A stretch of 64,000 bases of DNA, taken from Lewinellaceae bacterium (GTDB lineage: Bacteria > Bacteroidota > Bacteroidia > Chitinophagales > Saprospiraceae). Both the position numbers and the translations under genes were made by a program. Shown piece after piece: positions 43,600-53,700 of the stretch. Where the stretch lies: positions 1 through 64,000 of the forward strand of contig CANJPT010000007.1 in NCBI GenBank assembly GCA_947476195.1. Direction: 5' to 3'. The first letter of the stretch is position 1. The number at the start of each line of letters is the position of its first letter. Under the pieces are notes generated by a model that had not been told where the DNA came from, made no database searches, and was given only the letters and a program-made list of their open reading frames with translations.

Positions 43600-43635
43600 G
43601 CTACCCAATGGGCGCACAGGCAGCCATTGGGTAGC
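43600..43635 (-). terminator. Hairpin downstream of malic enzyme
   Basis: GCTACCCAATGG pairs perfectly with CCATTGGGTAGC around a 12-nt loop, about 110 bp after the malic enzyme stop. No strong T tract follows, so termination is probable rather than certain. Confidence 0.55.
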
Positions 43636-43745
43636 GACTTCGCAAAGCAATTCCAGACAGCTGGTAAGGTAGCGTGAAACGAAGCAATTATAAACTCTGA
43701 TAATAACGCCTGGCCTATTTGCGTAGCATTTCATTCAGTCAGAGT

Positions 43746-46034
43746 TCACTTACTCATTTGTGCGTCTACGACTGCAATTGCAATCATATTTACAATTTCG
43801 CGGGTAGTACTACCCAACTGCAAGACGTGAATTGGTTTTTTAAGCCCCAGGAGTATCGGGCCTGTTTTTTCGATATTGGCTACTTCCTTCACCAGGTTGT
43901 AAGCGATGTTGGAAGCTGAAAGATTGGGAAAGATAAGAATATTTGCACTGCCTTCAGCCAGCCCACAGAAAGGATGGTTTTCTTTCATCAACGCTGGTTG
44001 GAATGGTAAGTGTGCCTGCATTTCACCGTCCACAATCATGTTTGGGTGCTTGGCTTTTAGCATTTCAACGGCTTTGCGCATCTTAATCGCATCGTCTCCT
44101 TCTGCACTACCGAAATTGGAATAAGTCAGCAAAGCGATGCGTGGTTTGATATTGAATTTCTCCACTTCCTTTGCGGCGAGTTCAGCAATTTCGACAATCT
44201 CTTCTGCGGTTGGGTTAAAATTGACACTGGTATCAGCCAAAAAAAGCGGCCCAAACCGACTCATCAGGATGTACATTCCAGACACTTTTTTCACCCCATC
44301 CTGTCTGCCTACCGCTTGCAAGGCTGGCAAAATCGTCTCCGGGTAATTGCGGGTCATCCCTCCAATCATCGCATCAGCCTCCCCTGTTTCGACCATCATA
44401 CTACCAAAGTAATTCCTCCGACGGACGATATTGTGCGCTTCTTTAGGGTTGTATCCTTTGCGTTTGCGTTTTTCGAAAAACAAGTCGCCAAAATTGGAAA
44501 GTCTTGCAACATCAGCTTCATCCTGGGGCGCCATGGGATCTAAGATCTCGATATGGCCCAAATCCAGTTGATGCTCTTGAATCAACTGTTTGATCCGCTT
44601 TATATTACCCAGTAAGATTGGCACTGCAATTTTTTCTTCCATCGCCTGCTGTGCCGCTTTTAACACGGCCAGGTTTTCGGCATCAGCCAAAACGACCCGC
44701 TTGGGGCTTTGCTTCGCTTTGTTTAGAATCGCCCGCGTCAGGGTATTGTCCTGCCCCAATCGTTTGGATAATTGGGTTTCGTAATCTTCCCAGTTTTTGA
44801 TCGGAAACTTCGCCACTCCAGTCTCCATGGCCGCCCTTGCGACTGCCGAAGCAACAGTAGTCAGCAAACGTGGATCCACAGGTTTGGGAATAATATATTC
44901 TCTGCCAAACACCATATTATCTTTCCCATAAGCAAGGTTTACTATATCAGGAACAGACTTTTTTGCCAGACCAGCCAAAGCACGCACTGCAGCCAGTTTC
45001 ATTTCTTCATTGATTACTTTCGAGCGAACATCCAATGCGCCCCTGAAAATGTACGGGAAACCCAATACATTGTTCACCTGATTGGGATAATCACTGCGTC
45101 CTGTAGCAAAAATAATGTCTTTACGCGCCGCCATGGCTTCTTCGTATGCAATTTCTGGAGTCGGGTTCGCCATCGCAAACACGATACAGTCTTTTGCCAT
45201 TCCCTGTACCATCTTCTGGTTCAGGACATTACCTTTTGAGAGTCCAACGAAAACATCCGCGCCTACCATGGCCTCCTCTAAGGTAATACTTGCAGGGACT
45301 TTTGAGTTGGCAAACTCCGATTTTTTTCCGTCAAGATTGGTCCGACTCGGGTGAATCAATCCTTTGGAATCAAACATGAATATGTTTTCTTTTTTCGCGC
45401 CCAGACTAAAGTAAAGTCGGGTGCAGGAAATGGCTGAAGCCCCGGCACCATTGATCACGATCTTCACGTTCGCAATATCTTTTTCGACAATTTCCAGCGC
45501 ATTGAGCAAGGCAGCAGAACTGATGATAGCCGTGCCGTGCTGGTCATCATGCATGACGGGAATGTTCAGTTCTGCTTTTAGACGTTCTTCGATCTCAAAG
45601 CATTCAGGAGCAGAGATGTCCTCCAGATTCACCCCGCCAAAAGTCGGTTCGAGAATCTTAACTGTTCTGACAAACTCATCCACGTTTTTAGTGTCAAGTT
45701 CAAGATCAAATACGTCGATATCTGCGTAAATCTTAAACAAGAGTCCCTTTCCTTCCATAACAGGCTTACTTGCCAACGGGCCAATGTCGCCCAAACCTAA
45801 AACTGCCGTCCCGTTGGAAATAACAGCTACCAGATTGGATTTGGCTGTGTATTTATAAACATCTTCCGGGTTTTCAGCAATAGCCAGACAAGGTTCTGCC
45901 ACCCCAGGGGAATAGGCTAAGGTCAGGTCTCTCTGGGTGGCCGTTTCTTTGGAGGGGATTACCTCAATTTTGCCTGGCCGGCCTTTAGCGTGGTATTCCA
46001 GGGCTTCTTGTCGTAGTGTCTTTTTCCTAGGCAT
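43746..46034 (-). CDS. maeB: NADP-dependent malic enzyme with phosphotransacetylase-like domain
   Basis: This 762-aa protein is predicted to convert malate to pyruvate and CO2 with reduction of NADP. The malic domain has [20 protein letters not shown] (about 35) and [20 protein letters not shown] (about 69). [19 protein letters not shown] (about 190) is the NAD(P) loop, and [10 protein letters not shown] follows. From about residue 430 a phosphotransacetylase-like domain begins ([20 protein letters not shown], then [19 protein letters not shown]), which in MaeB proteins is regulatory, not catalytic. The length is standard for the MaeB class. The gene appears monocistronic. Confidence 0.95.
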   Translation of the reverse strand: MPRKKTLRQEALEYHAKGRPGKIEVIPSKETATQRDLTLAYSPGVAEPCLAIAENPEDVYKYTAKSNLVAVISNGTAVLGLGDIGPLASKPVMEGKGLLFKIYADIDVFDLELDTKNVDEFVRTVKILEPTFGGVNLEDISAPECFEIEERLKAELNIPVMHDDQHGTAIISSAALLNALEIVEKDIANVKIVINGAGASAISCTRLYFSLGAKKENIFMFDSKGLIHPSRTNLDGKKSEFANSKVPASITLEEAMVGADVFVGLSKGNVLNQKMVQGMAKDCIVFAMANPTPEIAYEEAMAARKDIIFATGRSDYPNQVNNVLGFPYIFRGALDVRSKVINEEMKLAAVRALAGLAKKSVPDIVNLAYGKDNMVFGREYIIPKPVDPRLLTTVASAVARAAMETGVAKFPIKNWEDYETQLSKRLGQDNTLTRAILNKAKQSPKRVVLADAENLAVLKAAQQAMEEKIAVPILLGNIKRIKQLIQEHQLDLGHIEILDPMAPQDEADVARLSNFGDLFFEKRKRKGYNPKEAHNIVRRRNYFGSMMVETGEADAMIGGMTRNYPETILPALQAVGRQDGVKKVSGMYILMSRFGPLFLADTSVNFNPTAEEIVEIAELAAKEVEKFNIKPRIALLTYSNFGSAEGDDAIKMRKAVEMLKAKHPNMIVDGEMQAHLPFQPALMKENHPFCGLAEGSANILIFPNLSASNIAYNLVKEVANIEKTGPILLGLKKPIHVLQLGSTTREIVNMIAIAVVDAQMSK

Positions 46035-46197
46035 CGTTTTCCAGTATTAAGCAGCTCAGCGCAGTTATAAGGAAGCGCTAAGGGGATGCGAAGGTATTTT
46101 TTTTCGGGGAATTGAGGGCGAAAAAGGCATGGTTATGGAGGAGAAGTAGCCTAAATACCTAATATTCACAATAATTTCGAAGGATGGTATGTCAACT

Positions 46198-46312
46198 TTA
46201 TGCCCCATCCATCCCCGCCCAATCCTCCAGACACTGCTTTTTTACCAACTCCAGATCGGCTAATATTTTATCCGAAACCGTACCGCGTTTCTTTACCTCC
46301 TTGAATTAGTCA
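46198..46312 (-). pseudogene. Possible 3' remnant of an unidentified gene
   Basis: The minus strand reads FKEVKKRGTVSDKILADLEL and then VKKQCLEDWAGMDGA before a stop at 46198, directly after an in-frame stop (LID, stop, FKE). The composition looks protein-like (charged helix, no rare runs), but nothing precedes it. I do not recognise the family, and chance coding is possible. Confidence 0.35.
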
Positions 46313-46366
46313 ATCAGGTTGTCGCTTCTACAAATTACGGGGAAATTTTGAGGATATCCAACAAAA

Positions 46367-46394
46367 AAGCCCCAACTTTTTCAAGTTGAGGCTT
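46367..46394 (-). terminator. Terminator of tRNA-Ala
   Basis: On the minus strand AAGCCTCAACTT pairs with AAGTTGGGGCTT (one mismatch) and is followed by TTTTTTG. It begins 3 nt past the tRNA 3' end. Confidence 0.85.
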
Positions 46395-46396
46395 CG

Positions 46397-46469
<73 letters not shown>

Positions 46470-46528
46470 AAAACGGGACGCAAATGTAAAACGCTAAAGT
46501 CCAAAATCACAAAGTTTTCTCAAAAAAC

Positions 46529-47380
46529 CTAAAAATCGCCCAACCCACTCCCCGTCAATTGCCCCAAAGCGCTATCCAGTTGCTCCTGATTCGGTGCTTT
46601 GCCATGCCATTTGTGGGTGCCTTGCATAAAATCCACTCCATACCCCATTTCGGTTTTCATCAGGATTACCACGGGTTTGCCTTTCCCTGTGCGCCGTTTG
46701 GCTTTGCGCAGCATAGCGATCACAGCGTCCATATCATTTCCTTTTTCCAGAATCAGTACATCCCAGCCAAAGGCCTTCCACTTGGCGGGCAGGTTACCGA
46801 GACTCATCACGGCACTGGTGGGACCATCAATTTGCTGGCCATTCCAGTCCACAGTAACAATCAGATTGTCTATTTTGAGGTGTGCTGCCGACATGATGGC
46901 TTCCCAACATTGGCCTTCTTCGAGTTCTCCATCGCCTGTGAGGCAAAAAATCCATCGGTTGTCACCATCGAGTTTTTTGGCAAGGGCTGCACCAATAGAT
47001 GCAGAGATCCCCTGGCCCAGCGAGCCGGATGCAATTCGAATGCCTGGCAGGCCCTCATGGGTGGCCGGGTGACCTTGCAAACGGGTATTTAGTTTGCGGA
47101 AAGTTTTTAGTTCTGCCACGGGAAAATAGCCCGTACGCGCCAATACCGAGTACCATACCGGTGAAATGTGTCCATTGGAAAGAAAGAACATGTCCTGGCC
47201 TTTGCCTTCCATTTTGAAGGATTTAGGCGTGTGCTTCAACACATTGCCATAAAGTGCTACGAAATATTCAACGCAACCCAGTGAGCCGCCAGGGTGTCCG
47301 CTTTGGCAGTTAAATACCATGCGCACGATATCGCGGCGCGTTTGCACCGCTTGTTCTTTTAGTTTGGAAAAATCAGCCAT
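46529..47380 (-). CDS. Transketolase, N-terminal subunit
   Basis: This 283-aa protein is the thiamine-diphosphate half of a split transketolase. Motifs are CQSGHPGGSLGCVEYFVALY (about 24), FLSNGHISPVWYSVLARTGY (about 66), GIRIASGSLGQGISASIGAA (about 110) and the ThDP/Mg motif FCLTGDGELEEGQCWEAIMS (about 144), then NLIVTVDWNGQQIDGPT. The C-terminal subunit, with the pyrimidine-binding domain, is not adjacent: the next genes are a LysM protein upstream and a tRNA downstream. It must be encoded elsewhere. A TATCTTTG box at 47449..47456 (minus strand) gives a roughly 65-nt leader. The role is in the non-oxidative pentose phosphate pathway. Confidence 0.93.
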   Translation of the reverse strand: MADFSKLKEQAVQTRRDIVRMVFNCQSGHPGGSLGCVEYFVALYGNVLKHTPKSFKMEGKGQDMFFLSNGHISPVWYSVLARTGYFPVAELKTFRKLNTRLQGHPATHEGLPGIRIASGSLGQGISASIGAALAKKLDGDNRWIFCLTGDGELEEGQCWEAIMSAAHLKIDNLIVTVDWNGQQIDGPTSAVMSLGNLPAKWKAFGWDVLILEKGNDMDAVIAMLRKAKRRTGKGKPVVILMKTEMGYGVDFMQGTHKWHGKAPNQEQLDSALGQLTGSGLGDF

Positions 47381-47475
47381 GAAAAATAGATGGTAGGAGC
47401 CTCGGTAAAATCCTGATCTTAAGAAGCCTCTGTTAAAAGGTTGTGCCGCAAAGATAGAAACTTGCTGAAAAGAAA

Positions 47476-47508
47476 AAAGGCTGCCTCACTTGTTGCGAGA
47501 CAGCCTTT
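47476..47508 (-). terminator. Terminator of the LysM/BON gene
   Basis: On the minus strand AAAGGCTGTCTC pairs with GAGGCAGCCTTT (one mismatch) and is followed by TTTCTTTT, 70 nt after the LysM/BON stop at 47578. Confidence 0.75.
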
Positions 47509-47577
47509 GGTATACATGGCTAAGTTACAGACGCTAATGTTGAAAAATGATCGCCAAGGTGCCCCATTCAGGATAGA

Positions 47578-47973
47578 TTAGCTCCAGATATTCGGAATAA
47601 TAAGTTCCTGGCCAACTTCTATCTCGTCAGGATCATTGAGGGTGCCGCGATTGGCTTCAAAGATCTCTTTGTATTTCATCATGTTCTCCTTTCCGTAGTA
47701 ATGGATAGCCATTTTGCTGAGACTGTCCCCTTTTACAACCGTGTGCTTGGTGTAGTAGTCCGTATTGGCCACTTGGATGTCGGCAAGCATATCTGAAGGA
47801 CTTGCCCCACCAATTGCTTTGATTGCATCCCAAAGTTGGTCTTTTTCATAAGTAGTTTCAGCGGTACCCCATACTCGGAGTATGCCGTCTGCGCCTTCTT
47901 CAACTTTGCCGTCGCGAATTCCAATTTTTTCGCCCAAGGCGAGTACGCTGGCGTATTTGTCTTTTAATGACAT
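47578..47973 (-). CDS. BON + LysM domain protein (Kbp/YgaU-like)
   Basis: This 131-aa protein has no signal peptide. An N-terminal BON-like domain (about residues 15-70; VEEGADGILRVWGTAETTYE, KDQLWDAIKAIGG) is followed by a LysM domain (about 77-129; HTVVKGDSLSKMAIHYYGKE, DPDEIEVGQELIIPNIW). The same order and size occur in E. coli Kbp (YgaU), a cytoplasmic potassium-binding protein. That match is from domain layout only; LysM more generally binds peptidoglycan. It is monocistronic with its own terminator. Confidence 0.9.
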   Translation of the reverse strand: MSLKDKYASVLALGEKIGIRDGKVEEGADGILRVWGTAETTYEKDQLWDAIKAIGGASPSDMLADIQVANTDYYTKHTVVKGDSLSKMAIHYYGKENMMKYKEIFEANRGTLNDPDEIEVGQELIIPNIWS

Positions 47974-48260
47974 GATTTGAATGAAATTTTTAGTGTGGTG
48001 TATGTTTTTTTTTGCAGAATTGCAGAGTATAGACGGAAGGTTCTATACAGGTTACTTTTTCGGTGCGAAAGATAGGTGTTTTTGAAAAAAGCAAGGGGGG
48101 CGGGACCAGTAATTTTTCTTAATTTATCATTGGATACTATATGATTCCGGCCGAACCAAATGGATGATCTGTTCAGTTTTTGCTACAACCATAGCGTGCA
48201 CATAAATTAAGAACAATCAATTCTGTATCCGCCACATGATTCAAAACAACATCATGACGA

Positions 48261-49484
48261 CTATTCCGCTCTCAAAAATGCAGGGACTTTCGCGGCTCGC
48301 CTGGCTGGCAAAAGCGAAGCCAATAAACCAATACCCAGCACCGTAAGCGTCACAGGCAAAAAATCAGATGCCCGCATAGCAATGGGATAACTTTCCACCA
48401 AAAAACCTTCTGGAATGGTGACAATCCCCCAGTATTTCTGGGCAAAATAAAGCACGATGGCCAGAATCAGACCAATCCCCATGCCGAACAGGGTAAGCAA
48501 AAAGCCTTCAAGCAGGAAAATACGATATACCATAGCATCCGTTGCACCCATACTTTTAAGGGTGCTAATGTCGCGTTGCTTGTCTAACACAATCATCCAC
48601 AAGGCACCAACAGTATTGAATGCCATGAGCAGTAGCATAAGGCTGGTGATAGCAAAGCCCATCCATTTTTCCAACTGCATGACTTTGAAAAATGCCTCGT
48701 TTTGTTCGTAACGATCCTTCATTGTAAAACCCTCGCCTAGCAAGGCTCTGGCCTGGGCTTTGACCTCCAAGATATTGACGCCAGGACTGCATTTTAGCTC
48801 TAAAGCAGATACCATGGTAGGAGGAGCTTCTAAAAGTTCTCGTACGAAGCCGAGATTCGTCAGCACATATTCATTATCAAACTCCTGCTGGATGGCAAAA
48901 GTGCCTACAGGACTGGCTTGTCTGGTTTTAAACGGCTTATCAAGTATGCCGGTCTGCTGTTCCGGCATATAAACTGTGATGACCGATAGCGGATTGCTAA
49001 TATTGACGCTCAATTTGTTGCGAACACCCGCGCCCAACACCAGGCAATTACGCACACCGTCTTTCAACAGGTATTGTCCCTCGCGCAGTGTTGTATCTGA
49101 GTCAATTCCATTTACCCGGGCAAAGAGAGAATCTACACCTTTCAGCACACCAAAATCCTGAGAACCATCATGTTCAAAAAAGGCGATCTCTTCCAGTGTC
49201 TCACTCACGATTTCTACACCTGGCAACTCTCGCATTTTCACCAGCACAAAACTGTCTACCTCGAAGGTTTTCCCTTTAGAAGGGGTAATTTTTAGTTCCG
49301 GGTTAAAATGCCCGAACAGGTTGGACAGTAAATCCTCAAAACCGTTGAAAACTGAAAGCACCAGGATAAGTGCGGCGGTACCAATGGCCACACCCAGCAC
49401 CGAAATACCCGTAATGATATTGATGGCATTGGTGCTACGCTTTGCAAAAAGATAGCGTCGAGAGATTAGAAGTGGAAGGTTCAT
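48261..49484 (-). CDS. LolC/LolE-like ABC transporter permease
   Basis: The protein is 407 aa from the ATG at 49484 (MNLPLLISRRYLFAKRSTNA, standard for the family), not the longer track start. A TATCTTCG box at 49492..49499 (minus strand) lies 7 nt before this ATG. There is one N-terminal membrane helix (INIITGISVLGVAIGTAALI), then a periplasmic MacB-like domain of about 210 residues. A C-terminal FtsX core with three helices follows (GFAITSLMLLLMAFNTVGAL, GFLLTLFGMGIGLILAIVLY, LPVTLTVLGIGLLASLLPAR). In Gram-negatives such permeases extract lipoproteins from the inner membrane with LolD. No ATPase is adjacent. Confidence 0.88.
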   Translation of the reverse strand: MNLPLLISRRYLFAKRSTNAINIITGISVLGVAIGTAALILVLSVFNGFEDLLSNLFGHFNPELKITPSKGKTFEVDSFVLVKMRELPGVEIVSETLEEIAFFEHDGSQDFGVLKGVDSLFARVNGIDSDTTLREGQYLLKDGVRNCLVLGAGVRNKLSVNISNPLSVITVYMPEQQTGILDKPFKTRQASPVGTFAIQQEFDNEYVLTNLGFVRELLEAPPTMVSALELKCSPGVNILEVKAQARALLGEGFTMKDRYEQNEAFFKVMQLEKWMGFAITSLMLLLMAFNTVGALWMIVLDKQRDISTLKSMGATDAMVYRIFLLEGFLLTLFGMGIGLILAIVLYFAQKYWGIVTIPEGFLVESYPIAMRASDFLPVTLTVLGIGLLASLLPARRAAKVPAFLRAE

Positions 49485-49491
49485 GCGGGGG

Positions 49492-49499
49492 CGAAGATA
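49492..49499 (-). promoter_or_regulatory. -7-like box before the LolC/E-like gene
   Basis: TATCTTCG, a one-base variant of TAnnTTTG, ends 7 nt before the ATG at 49484 and supports that start over the track start at 49574. Confidence 0.4.
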
Positions 49500-49563
49500 G
49501 GGGGATTTGGTTGAGTGTTGCGTGATAAGGATGATCCAAGGCGGTAGCTTTAATAATTTCCTG

Positions 49564-50598
49564 TCACCAACCAACCATACTCAAAACCCGCATAGCAGCA
49601 TCCGTCGGAGACATCCGCCCGGCGAGTACTTCTGTCTGCACTTCAGCTAATTTGTCTTTTATGGATGGAAGTTTGTAAAACCTGGATTTCAGACCCGTGT
49701 CAAGGGCATCGTCCAGCCAGTAAAGGGCTTGTTGATGACGGTTTTCCAATAAAAACCCATTTGCCATAATCTCGCTTTGGAAGGCTGAAATTACTTCCCA
49801 AAGTTCGGCGATACCGGAATTTTCCAAGGCACTACAAGCCATTACCCGGGGTTGCCAGCCGCTGGGCTTGAGCGGTAAAAGATGGGTAGCATTGAGATAA
49901 TGCACACGGGCCTGATTTGCCAACCTGACACGATCGCCATCCGCTTTGTTCACGACCAATAAGTCGGCCATCTCCACGATACCGCGCTTGATGCCCTGTA
50001 ATTCATCTCCTGCGCCAGGCAGTAATAATAGTAAAAACAGATCGGTCATACGTTGCGCTGCGATTTCCGACTGTCCAACGCCGACAGTTTCGACGAAAAT
50101 GGTATCAAATCCCGCAGCCTCCACCAAAACAATGGCTTCCCGGGTTTTGCGTGCCACTCCGCCCAGTGAATCGCCTGAAGGAGAAGGCCTTATAAACGCC
50201 TTTTCGGAAGTGGAAAGCCGCTCCATCCGGGTTTTATCCCCCAAAATGCTGCCTCTGCTCACTGAACTTGATGGATCAATTGCCAGCACGGCAGGACGTT
50301 TCCCTTGCTCTACCAGATGCATCCCCAATGCTTCGATAAAGGTACTTTTGCCGACGCCTGGTGCGCCCGTGACTGCAATTCTGAGACTCCTTGAGGTCCT
50401 GGAAGTCAAATTTTCGCTGTCGAAAATGGGTGATTCGGCTGGCAATGAGCTGAGTAATTGAGCTATGATCTCACGCGCCAGAGTCTGATGATCCTCCCGC
50501 GCACTTTCCACGAGGGTGATTGCCTGGCCAAGCAATACGCGATCGCAGGCACGAATGCCTTGTACAAATTGTTCGACATTTGGAAGTGGATGGCGCAT
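49564..50598 (-). CDS. meaB: Methylmalonyl-CoA mutase-associated GTPase MeaB
   Basis: The protein is 344 aa from the ATG at 50598 (MRHPLPNVEQFVQGIRACDR). The track start at 50625 lies beyond a TACCTTTG box. It is a G3E-family GTPase that loads and protects the B12-dependent methylmalonyl-CoA mutase. Motifs are the Walker A loop VTGAPGVGKSTFIEALG (about 76), DPSSSVSRGSILGDKTRME (about 107), FVETVGVGQSEI (about 165) and DLLVVNKADGD (about 216). The presence of MeaB implies a methylmalonyl-CoA mutase elsewhere; none is in the window. It is divergent from nothing nearby, and the LolC/E-like gene follows. Confidence 0.94.
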   Translation of the reverse strand: MRHPLPNVEQFVQGIRACDRVLLGQAITLVESAREDHQTLAREIIAQLLSSLPAESPIFDSENLTSRTSRSLRIAVTGAPGVGKSTFIEALGMHLVEQGKRPAVLAIDPSSSVSRGSILGDKTRMERLSTSEKAFIRPSPSGDSLGGVARKTREAIVLVEAAGFDTIFVETVGVGQSEIAAQRMTDLFLLLLLPGAGDELQGIKRGIVEMADLLVVNKADGDRVRLANQARVHYLNATHLLPLKPSGWQPRVMACSALENSGIAELWEVISAFQSEIMANGFLLENRHQQALYWLDDALDTGLKSRFYKLPSIKDKLAEVQTEVLAGRMSPTDAAMRVLSMVGW

Positions 50599-50602
50599 GG
50601 AG

Positions 50603-50610
50603 CAAAGGTA
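50603..50610 (-). promoter_or_regulatory. -7 box of meaB
   Basis: TACCTTTG on the minus strand ends 4 nt (CTCC) before the meaB ATG at 50598, implying a near-leaderless mRNA. Confidence 0.55.
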
Positions 50611-50730
50611 GGAACACAGGCACATACAGCGCCCTTAAAGCGCGCAGCACCCAATATTTTTTAACCCTCTTTTCTGGTGCGCGGTGTGTTGCTGTGATTT
50701 ATTTACAATCTTCACCCGGCTCTAAAAAGC

Positions 50731-50765
50731 AGCGCGGTTCAGGGGACATTCCCCTGAACCGCGCT
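50731..50765 (-). terminator. Terminator of the 1512-aa T9SS protein gene
   Basis: AGCGCGGTTCAGGGG pairs perfectly with CCCCTGAACCGCGCT and is followed on the minus strand by GCTTTTTAG, 26 nt after the stop at 50791. Confidence 0.85.
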
Positions 50766-50790
50766 TTATGATTCAATTCGTCGAACGAAT

Positions 50791-53700
50791 TTATTCTGTC
50801 ACAATCATCTTCTTAGTAGCACTATGTGTAGGTGTATCGAGTTGATAGAACAAGATACCAGCTTCTAAATCAGCACGTTGGAGTGCAATGGTACTAAAGC
50901 CTTTTGCAAATTCACCTTTGAACATTTTGATCACACGGCCTTCGGCATTGACAATCGTCAATGTAGCCTGAGTTGCTTCTGGCAGGTAGAAGGAAATATT
51001 GGTATAATCCTTGGCTGGGTTTGGTGCGTTTTGCAACAATTCAAACCCTACACCATTCAGAGTGCTGCCATTCGCACCATTAAAACGTAGTGTCAAGTCT
51101 TTTTTTGCAATCTCACCATTGACCATGGCATAACCCTCGGTGCGTGTGATGCTGTTGCCAAGACCAATCATTTGACTCAGCAGGCCAGAGCGGGTAGCAC
51201 GGAAACGGAAGCCAAATTCACCTGCTTCAACGTTTACAGAAGCTGTGATAGCACCCTCAAACATGGCGAAATTATCTCTCCCCATGTTGTCGCCAGGCAG
51301 CACTTCCAGAGCTTCCAATCCATTGAGATTCATGGTGAACTGATAGCCCGCTACTTTTTCAGAGGCCGTCATTTTAACTTCTACAATATCCCCGGCCTTC
51401 ACACTGCGGTCTGCTACATCAAAATATAGGGTGCCTACATTGCGCTCATCACTGCTTACAAGTCCATTGGGAATCACCGTATTATTTACGTCACCGATCT
51501 TAACCCCAACAAAATTATCGTTGAAGTTTGCCAACTCCATGTCCTGAATAGATTTTGTTTCCGGGAACGAATCCTGGAACGGATTTGACGAATTCTGAAA
51601 AACGTAGTCCTTGTCAACAAAGCGCCATGATGTATTGCCCGGCATTTCGTTGTAAATACCCAAAATGAGTTTGCGGAATTCAACAATGTCAAAAGTCGTT
51701 ATACTGCCACTCCTGTTTCCGTCTGCTGCGATCATTTTGTACGGGCTATCAAATGGTTCGATACCCAGGATGTGCTTGGAGATCAACACGAGGTCATACG
51801 TAGTTACGCCATTCAGTGGATTGTCATCTTTTTCTGGTGCAAGTGTATAAGTAGACCCAACTGGCAAAGCATCCACAAACAGGAAGTTGCCTGAATTGTT
51901 GGTCATAACAGATACTGAAGGGACGGAAAGTCCACTTGACAAAACACCATATAGCACAACAGTAGCTTCTTCCACCCCTTCATGCATAGTGGTCTTCAAA
52001 GCACCTGCAACAACAGGTTTTGGATTCCCACTGCAGGTGCCAATATTATCCTGAACTATGACGTAGGTTTCGCAGTAATCTGCATTCCCAGCGGCATCCA
52101 TTGACCAAAGTTCTACGCACTGCGAGCCAACTTCGGTACAATCGAACACGACCGAAGTATTCGGTTGTCCGGTAACAGGGTCTACTGGGAAACCAGCACC
52201 TGCTCCACATTTCCGGATACCGATCTTAAGCTGATTGGTAGGAGTACAGTTGTCATCCGTGTATTGCAAGAAGTCAGATGCCCACAATTGTATCATGCCT
52301 GTTGGCATGATATTGACTGAAAGGCCATTGAGACAAACCACCGTAGGCGCTTTGCAATCTTTCACCGTGAAAGAATACTCGTATTCTTTATTATTACCAC
52401 AGCCATCTGTAATGAACCACTTAATCTTGTGGGTACCATAGGGCAGTTCCGGAACAGCGAAGGTATTTTGTTGCTGCTGCGTGTTCCAACGAAGCGAAGC
52501 TATTTTATTGTTGCCATTCACTGTCTCCTGAATTGTAAAGCCCCATTTTTGGTTGGCAGGAACTGCACGCTCGTCAAATTGACGCGATGTGCCACCAGCG
52601 AAATTCAGCGTATTCAGGTTATTGTACAGCACATTGTTCCAGCCAAGGCCTGCGATACCTGTGTTTACCGAATTTATAACAGTCTCCATGATGCCATCTC
52701 CATCCAGATCAAGGAAAAGGAGGTATTCAACATTTACGTTTGAACCAGAGCAAGCATCTGTTGCGGTAATGCTCAGGTCGGTTGGCTCCTCGCAGAGGTC
52801 GTGTGTTTGAAGGCCATTGTCCCACCAGTAAGACTCGTTCCACAATTGATTGTTATTGGTCGTCTTCCAGTTCTGATTGGCACAGGTAGGTGCAACGTAA
52901 GTGCCCGTAGGTGCCTGTCCGTCAATAATCTTGATGATCTGCTTATACTTGTAGCAGTTCACGTTCGCATCCCAGAGAGTGCAGTAGTTGGTGGCTTGTG
53001 GATCCGTTGGATTAATCTTCACAACGGTTGGAGCCCATGGAGCTAAAGTACCGCAAGCTGACACTATCGGACCCGGAAGATTGGCCGGATGATTAACGGT
53101 CGGGTTCGGATTCGGGTTCGGAATATAGGTACTGCCAAGGTTTGGATTGTACGTACACCAGTTGATAATCTGCCAAGTACGATCTATCTTGAAACAAGCG
53201 TCCGGCACTACCGTAAAAATTTCATCTTGGAACGAAACGCCCAGTAATTCGCAGTCTTTCCCAAAGAACGTTGGCTCCCCATAAATACCTGAACCGTTGC
53301 AAACCGTCACGATTGCGTCGTTCGGGAATTTAACAAAGTAGTCCTGCTTGTACGTCACGACTACGCGTTGGGTACACTGGCTGCTGAAACCATGGCAGTC
53401 GAATGCACGAAAGGTACGGGTGATAGTGCCTTTGTTACAAACTGTGTCAAACAAACTGTAATTCGCGGAATGTGTCAGGCCACACTGGCCCTGATATACT
53501 TTAGACGTGTCGAGACAACAGTTGTCAGAGATCTGCGCCTTCCCATATACCCAGAGGCTTGGATCAAAGTTCTCGCAGTTAACCGTAACATTGGCCGGAG
53601 GCGTGCAGGTAGGCTTCAACTTGTCCTGTACTTCCACCTGAATCATGCACTCATTATAAATTGGATCGCCATTGTCATCAAACATGATGACTCCGTACGG

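Noticed and set aside
46046-46390. A possible CRISPR leader, att site or integrated element next to tRNA-Ala
   Set aside because: No integrase, no duplicated tRNA end and no repeats were seen; only a weak gene remnant and a terminator.
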